Below, one piece after another: positions 60,297 through 64,000 of a stretch of DNA of 64,000 bases. The stretch covers positions 62,001-126,000 of the forward strand of contig NZ_SSBJ01000002.1 in NCBI RefSeq assembly GCF_004795055.1. The letters are read 5' to 3'. The notes below the pieces were generated by a model. The model was not told where the DNA came from and did not search any database. It saw nothing but the letters and a program-made list of their open reading frames with translations. The stretch's first letter is position 1, and each line of letters begins with the position of its first letter. Position numbers and translations under genes: made by a program. The DNA comes from Streptomyces sp. A1136. Its GTDB lineage: Bacteria; Actinomycetota; Actinomycetes; Streptomycetales; Streptomycetaceae.

Positions 60297-60763
60297 GCGG
60301 TATTCCCCCTGGCTGCTTGATCATGGTCATCACCGAGCAGCGCCTTGGCGCGAACGAGCAGGCCGTCGTCCGCGGGCTCCACAAAACGAGTGACGACTCG
60401 TGATTCCCGAGCGTGCTGTACCGACGCGCCCGGATGCGCACGTGATCGCCCTCGCGGGCAAGCTTCCATTCGGCGCAGAAGGTGTCGGACCCCCAGAAGA
60501 CCTCGGCCGCGGCGAACTCCGGGCGCCGGACCTCTTCCAGCAGCGGCACGAGATCGTCGAGCAGAACCGGTACGTCGTAGCGGTACGTCAGCCGGATCGG
60601 CACCTGGCTTCCACACCAGGACGGCGTCCTCGGCGTCGGAGGAGTACATCTCGGCGACGGCGTCCGCGTCCCAGAAGTCGACCAACACCCGGAACGCGTC
60701 GTCCGGGGTGAAGTCGCCTCGCAACTCCGCCCGGCCGCATTGATCGACTGTCGGGCCGGTCAC
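60293..60763 (-). pseudogene. Frameshifted immunity-like gene
   Basis: The start (GTG 60763, overlapping the upstream stop) and the C-terminus are in one frame, but the middle is not. Frame A gives RGDFTPDDAFRVLVDFWDAD up to VLVWKPG near 60600. From there the sensible protein continues in the next frame (VPIRLTYRYDVPVLLDDLVP; FWGSDTFCAEWKLAREGDHV) to about 60385, and then frame A resumes (RFVEPADDGLLVRAKALLGD). Two compensating indels explain this. The N-terminal part repeats the C-terminal part of the immunity gene at 60760, so it is a second immunity gene, damaged or read with an altered core. Confidence 0.7.
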
Positions 60764-60894
60764 GCCCCGAGGAAGTCGCGGATTCCGGCCAGCGGGTCGC
60801 GCCCGTGCTCCTCGGCGTACTGCCGTCGGCGCGCGTCGGCTTTCCCAGGATTCGCCTGGCAGCAGTAGTCCCAGAAGTCGACCAACACCCGGAA
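60668..60894. repeat. 27-bp direct repeat within two immunity genes
   Basis: An identical 27-base sequence occurs at 60668-60694 and 60868-60894, exactly 200 bp apart. It encodes the FRVLVDFWD block shared by the intact immunity gene and the frameshifted one, and shows recent duplication or gene conversion. Confidence 0.85.
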
Positions 60895-61176
60895 GGCGTC
60901 ATCGAGAGTGTAGTCGCCCTGGACGTGGTCGACGAAGAAGTTCTCCACCCGCACGCCTTGAGTGCTGATGGTGACGGTGTGCGCATTTCCGTCCAGATCC
61001 TCCGGCGCGAAATTCGGGTTGGCCTTGGCCTCGGCCACCAAATCAATCGCCTCGAGGACGGACAGCGGAGAGAGCTGGATATCGGCCGTCACCCACTCTC
61101 CCAGGAACATCAGTTCGTCAGGCCCACAGAAGAACGGTGTCCCGGTCTTCTCGACGTAGTACTGGGTGCGAATCAC
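60760..61176 (-). CDS. Putative immunity protein for the EndoU toxin
   Basis: A 138-residue protein of no named family (YYVEKTGTPFFCGPDELMFL; LSPLSVLEAIDLVAEAKANP; GDYTLDDAFRVLVDFWDYCC). It starts with GTG after AAGGAG and lies 20 nt after the toxin stop, the usual place for an immunity gene. The following frameshifted gene repeats its FRVLVDFWD block. The role is inferred from position. Confidence 0.75.
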   Translation of the reverse strand: MIRTQYYVEKTGTPFFCGPDELMFLGEWVTADIQLSPLSVLEAIDLVAEAKANPNFAPEDLDGNAHTVTISTQGVRVENFFVDHVQGDYTLDDAFRVLVDFWDYCCQANPGKADARRRQYAEEHGRDPLAGIRDFLGA

Positions 61177-61196
61177 TGCTCTGTTCTCCTTCTTGC

Positions 61197-63407
61197 CTAA
61201 TTCGGCATGAGCGGGTAAATCGTCTTCGCGTCGCCTGTGATCGGGTCGAAATAACCTTCAAACTTGATGCCCTTCCAGTCTCCCTGCCACTTGTTGGTGA
61301 CCGGGTTGACCACACGACCGTTCTCGAAGGCTTTTTCCATGGCGCGCCTGACCTGCTTCTCCGTCCAACCTGCAGGAAAGAAGGTTGTTTTGGCTCGCTT
61401 CATCACCATCAACCCGGTTCGCGGATCACGCATCCACACGTTCCCCGTAGTCAGTCCCGTTTTGTTATCGATCTCGATGATCTTCGGGACTTTGACCATG
61501 TGACTGTTAAGGTCACGACCGCCGGGACGGAAATGATATCCAGACACCTTGGGGTTGCCGTTGCGATCATACTTGAGCTCACCCTGCAGCACATGCTCGA
61601 ATGTGTGCTCAGGAATACGACCGCCCTTTGGCAGCGGAGGAAACTCTTCCGTCTCCGGCAGATTTTCATGGGGGGTGGACGGCTCCCCCCCGGAACCCGT
61701 ACCGGAACCCGAACCCGTGGCCGGCTGACCCGTGCCGGGATCGGCGGGGTCATGGGGATCGCCACCATGACCGGAACCTGGACCGTGACCCGCAGGGTCG
61801 TGACCAGGGCCATGGCCCCCACCGGCACCCGTGTCCGGGGCGCTATGCCCTACGCCGGACGAGGGACCGTGGTTTTCTGCATGCGCCGACGGACCGTGCG
61901 CAGTACCGCTGGAACCGTGCCCACCTAGGTGCGGGGTACCGTGCGTCCCACCGCCACCCGCCAGGTGCGCCGGGCCGGACGGGTGGGTCGACCCGTTCTC
62001 CATGCGGCCGGGGCCGCCGGCGCCTTCGAGGACCTTCGGCTCTTCCCTGACCGGTGCCGTCTCGTGCTCGTGGACATTGGGCAGGTCGTCCTTGTGCGGT
62101 TCCCTGACGGGTTCGGTATCGGGAACGACGTTGCCGTGCTCGTCCCTGATGTACCCGTCGGCGCCGAGGACTCGCTTGTTGCCCGCGTGGTCGACGTAGT
62201 CATGCCCGGGAATCGCGGGTACCTCGCCCGGGTGCGGCGAGGTGCCGGAGGGGATGTTGCGGGCCATGTCATCGACGCCCGCACGGCTGGCCTTCAGGCC
62301 CTCCATGAGGTCGCCGACCTTGAACTTGGTGACGACCGCCGCCTTGCCGAGGTAGCTCATCGGGTCGACGAGCGCCCCCGCCTTGCCCAGCGCGGTCGCG
62401 GCCTCCGCGGCCACACCCAGCTTCCCGGCCTTGCCGAGCTTGAGCAGCGAGCCCGAGCCGAGCGTCAGGGCGTTGAACAGGACCGTCCCGCCCGCCCGCG
62501 AAGGGTCCTTGTCCCACTCGTCCCATGCGACCAGGGATTTGCCGAAGTTGCGCAGGGCCGCCTTCTGCTTGTCGCTGTCACTGTGGTCGACCGGCCCGAA
62601 CATCTTGTCCATCGCCCAGTCGTACGGGGTCATGAGGTAGGCGCTGACGCCGCCGAAGACATTGCCGATGCCCGACCAGGTCTTCTTGAAGTTGTCCCAG
62701 TCGAACACGTTGACCATGCTGCCCAGGCCTTTGAGCGTGCCCCAGACACCGTCGACGAAGAACCCCTTCAGGGCGCCGCCGGCGTGGTCCTTCGTCCACT
62801 CCCACGCGGCCCGCAGCCCGGTGTACTCACGCTCGTCGGCCGTCCCCCAAGGCGTCTCCTTCGCGTCCTTGACGTCGCTTTCCTTGAAGCCGTACATGCC
62901 GGCCTTGTGCGAACCGTCATCGACGACGAAGTGGGTACCACCGACCAACGCGGTGATCTTGTTGGCCGCGTCACGCTCGACGCCCTGGAACGCCACCCAT
63001 GTCGTACCGACCTCACGGACGAGACGAGCGTTCTCGTCGATCTTGCCCTGGTCCTTCTGCCAGTCGTCGTCATCCTTGTTGTCCGCGACGAACTTCTCCG
63101 CGTCCACGCGGAGTTGTCTCATCTTGTCCACCAGCGGACGGGCAGTCGTCGCGAAGGTCGTCAGCGCGCCGCTGACGGACTCCAGCTTCTTCGCGAACTC
63201 ATCGGCCTTGTCCCGCACCGGAATCGTCGAATTGAGCAACTCCTCCTGCTCAGGCGCGTCGTAGACGGCATCCAACGCCTGGAAGGCGTTGTGCACGTCC
63301 TTGCCCGTACCGCGAATGCCGGAGGCGGTCGTCTTCAGCGAGGCCGCATGCGTCTCCAAAGTCTCCAGATTGCCCGTGAAGGTCGGTATCTTCCCCAGGT
63401 CGATCAC
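61197..63407 (-). CDS. Polymorphic T7SS-secreted toxin with C-terminal EndoU nuclease domain
   Basis: A 736-residue toxin. The N-terminal helical T7SS targeting region (about 1-160) starts IDLGKIPTFTGNLETLETHA. A middle region with membrane-like AAAL/GKAG stretches follows, then a low-complexity Gly/His/Pro linker (about 450-590). The C-terminal EndoU domain (about 600-736) has catalytic His in HTFEHVLQGE and SGYHFRPGG, and the terminal AKTIYPLMPN matches the conserved T-x-Y/TxYP tail. EndoU toxins cut RNA. GTG 63407 overlaps the DUF6507 stop. The immunity gene lies 20 nt downstream. GC is lower than in the chromosome average here. Confidence 0.9.
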   Translation of the reverse strand: MIDLGKIPTFTGNLETLETHAASLKTTASGIRGTGKDVHNAFQALDAVYDAPEQEELLNSTIPVRDKADEFAKKLESVSGALTTFATTARPLVDKMRQLRVDAEKFVADNKDDDDWQKDQGKIDENARLVREVGTTWVAFQGVERDAANKITALVGGTHFVVDDGSHKAGMYGFKESDVKDAKETPWGTADEREYTGLRAAWEWTKDHAGGALKGFFVDGVWGTLKGLGSMVNVFDWDNFKKTWSGIGNVFGGVSAYLMTPYDWAMDKMFGPVDHSDSDKQKAALRNFGKSLVAWDEWDKDPSRAGGTVLFNALTLGSGSLLKLGKAGKLGVAAEAATALGKAGALVDPMSYLGKAAVVTKFKVGDLMEGLKASRAGVDDMARNIPSGTSPHPGEVPAIPGHDYVDHAGNKRVLGADGYIRDEHGNVVPDTEPVREPHKDDLPNVHEHETAPVREEPKVLEGAGGPGRMENGSTHPSGPAHLAGGGGTHGTPHLGGHGSSGTAHGPSAHAENHGPSSGVGHSAPDTGAGGGHGPGHDPAGHGPGSGHGGDPHDPADPGTGQPATGSGSGTGSGGEPSTPHENLPETEEFPPLPKGGRIPEHTFEHVLQGELKYDRNGNPKVSGYHFRPGGRDLNSHMVKVPKIIEIDNKTGLTTGNVWMRDPRTGLMVMKRAKTTFFPAGWTEKQVRRAMEKAFENGRVVNPVTNKWQGDWKGIKFEGYFDPITGDAKTIYPLMPN

Positions 63408-63787
63408 TTCTGGGGGCCCTTCAACTCTTCCGGAGTCGGAGCCTTGGAGTACTCGTCCTGCTTGTTCTTCGCCATCGCGAGGTCGCCCTTGAGGTACTCC
63501 TCAGTGGCCAGACGCGCCCCGGTGATGGACTTCCCCGTCCGCACGGGAAGGAACTTCACGTCGTTCTCCGTGTGCTGCTGGAACTCTTGCAGCGCCTGGG
63601 CCACGGGACCGAACGCACCCCCCTTGGGGATTTCGGTACCACCCAGGACCATCGTGCCCGCCCACGTCGCGGCGCCCACCAGGCCCTCGCCGTACGCCGT
63701 GAACTCTTCCTCGAATTTGCCGCCGGCCTCCGCGGTCTTGCTCAGAACCCCTTGAACGCCATCCGGCTTGATGTCCCACGTCGACAC
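63404..63787 (-). CDS. DUF6507/WXG100-like partner of the T7SS toxin
   Basis: A 127-residue helical protein (MSTWDIKPDGVQGVLSKTAE; GKFEEEFTAYGEGLVGAATW) with the length and helix-turn-helix hairpin pattern of WXG100-like proteins. It probably pairs with the toxin's N-terminus for export by a type VII system. GTG 63787 follows a GGGGGG stretch. The 4-nt overlap with the toxin gene shows coupling. No T7SS machinery gene is in the window. Confidence 0.8.
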   Translation of the reverse strand: MSTWDIKPDGVQGVLSKTAEAGGKFEEEFTAYGEGLVGAATWAGTMVLGGTEIPKGGAFGPVAQALQEFQQHTENDVKFLPVRTGKSITGARLATEEYLKGDLAMAKNKQDEYSKAPTPEELKGPQK

Positions 63788-63912
63788 GGTGCCCCCCGTT
63801 CTGCAAACACGTCCCGCACTGACGTGCCATGTCTATCAACTACGCGTTGCCGTCTGCAAAGTGAGTTCCAGTCATGTCGACATCTGTTACGGAGCGGTGA
63901 CACGCGCGGCGG

Positions 63913-63960
63913 GGCAGCCCCGCCCGTGCCGGCTTCGGCCGGGCAATGGGCGGGGCTGCC
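63913..63960 (-). terminator. Strong stem-loop after a gene entering from the right
   Basis: A 13-bp perfect stem (63913-63925 against 63948-63960) encloses an inner CCGGC-TTCG-GCCGG-like hairpin. It lies 11 nt past the stop of the partial gene that enters from the right edge. The remaining 63788-63912 stretch has no supported gene. Confidence 0.7.
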
Positions 63961-63971
63961 GGGAGGGAGCG

Positions 63972-64000
63972 CTACGCCGTGCGGCGGAGGAGGGCCAGGT
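63972..64000 (-). CDS. C-terminal fragment of an unidentified gene
   Basis: Nine codons are visible, ending LALLRRTA followed by a TAG stop (63972-63974). The terminator hairpin just downstream supports a real gene end. The hydrophobic-then-basic tail could belong to a membrane protein; nothing more can be said. Confidence 0.4.

Overview
The window is high-GC actinobacterial chromosome and most probably Streptomyces. The evidence is strong third-position GC bias, GTG starts, many genes that look leaderless, WhiB, ECF41 and LytTR regulators, a secreted multi-domain chitinase with DasR-like operators, an FMN riboswitch before ribD, and DUF6507/EndoU type VII secretion cargo. No rRNA, tRNA, CRISPR array or intact insertion sequence was seen.

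Layout. (a) 1-23 kb is a mostly housekeeping-like stretch: a riboflavin operon (ribE partial, ribD) under an FMN riboswitch; a GH18 chitinase; an ECF41 sigma factor with an NmrA-type oxidoreductase; an MFS transporter; a uracil/xanthine permease; an amino-acid oxidation group (flavin amino-acid oxidase or monooxygenase, nitrilase-family amidase, APC permease, Lrp/AsnC regulator) interleaved with a GNAT and a WhiB-like gene; a GDSL esterase; a repeat lipoprotein; and a LytTR regulator, SSS symporter and LytS-type kinase module. (b) guaB1 (23.2-24.7 kb) precedes a block that runs to about 51.6 kb. (c) In that block 27 genes lie on the minus strand with no gap above 84 bp and many 1-19 bp overlaps. 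They encode DJ-1/PfpI proteins, a TPP-dependent enzyme, four SnoaL-like proteins, a GMC oxidoreductase, a VOC protein, an AGE-family barrel, GlgX, a partner-switching set (two STAS, HATPase, SpoIIE phosphatase) with a MinD-like ATPase, an aldehyde dehydrogenase, an F420/NADP-type reductase, a three-subunit molybdenum hydroxylase, an MFS exporter, a cNMP-domain histidine kinase, a TMEM175-type channel, a domesticated IS701 transposase and XdhC. (d) The divergent side (51.9-55.5 kb) encodes a UBP-type zinc-finger protein, a receiver-thioredoxin-reductase-like fusion without the CxxC, a small unknown protein, and an ABM monooxygenase overlapping a truncated haemoglobin. (e) 55.6-58.7 kb: an RNase Sa/barstar pair, a Tudor-like small protein, a SorC-type regulator and rpe. 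(f) 58.9-63.8 kb: a DUF6507 protein, a T7SS EndoU toxin, an immunity gene, a frameshifted second immunity-like gene and a DUF6177-type protein.

How it fits together. The long minus-strand block looks like an accessory island placed between guaB1 and the SorC-regulator/rpe pair, which I recall (not verifiable here) as near neighbours in S. coelicolor. Its enzymes suit oxidation and disposal of alcohols, aldehydes and 2-oxo acids, and reactive-carbonyl defence, and it carries its own partner-switching regulators. This is the best candidate for an undescribed system in the window. A second clear pattern is a set of three TTGC motifs, with the same spacing upstream of both the amidase/oxidase operon and the permease/Lrp operon, which suggests one Lrp regulon.
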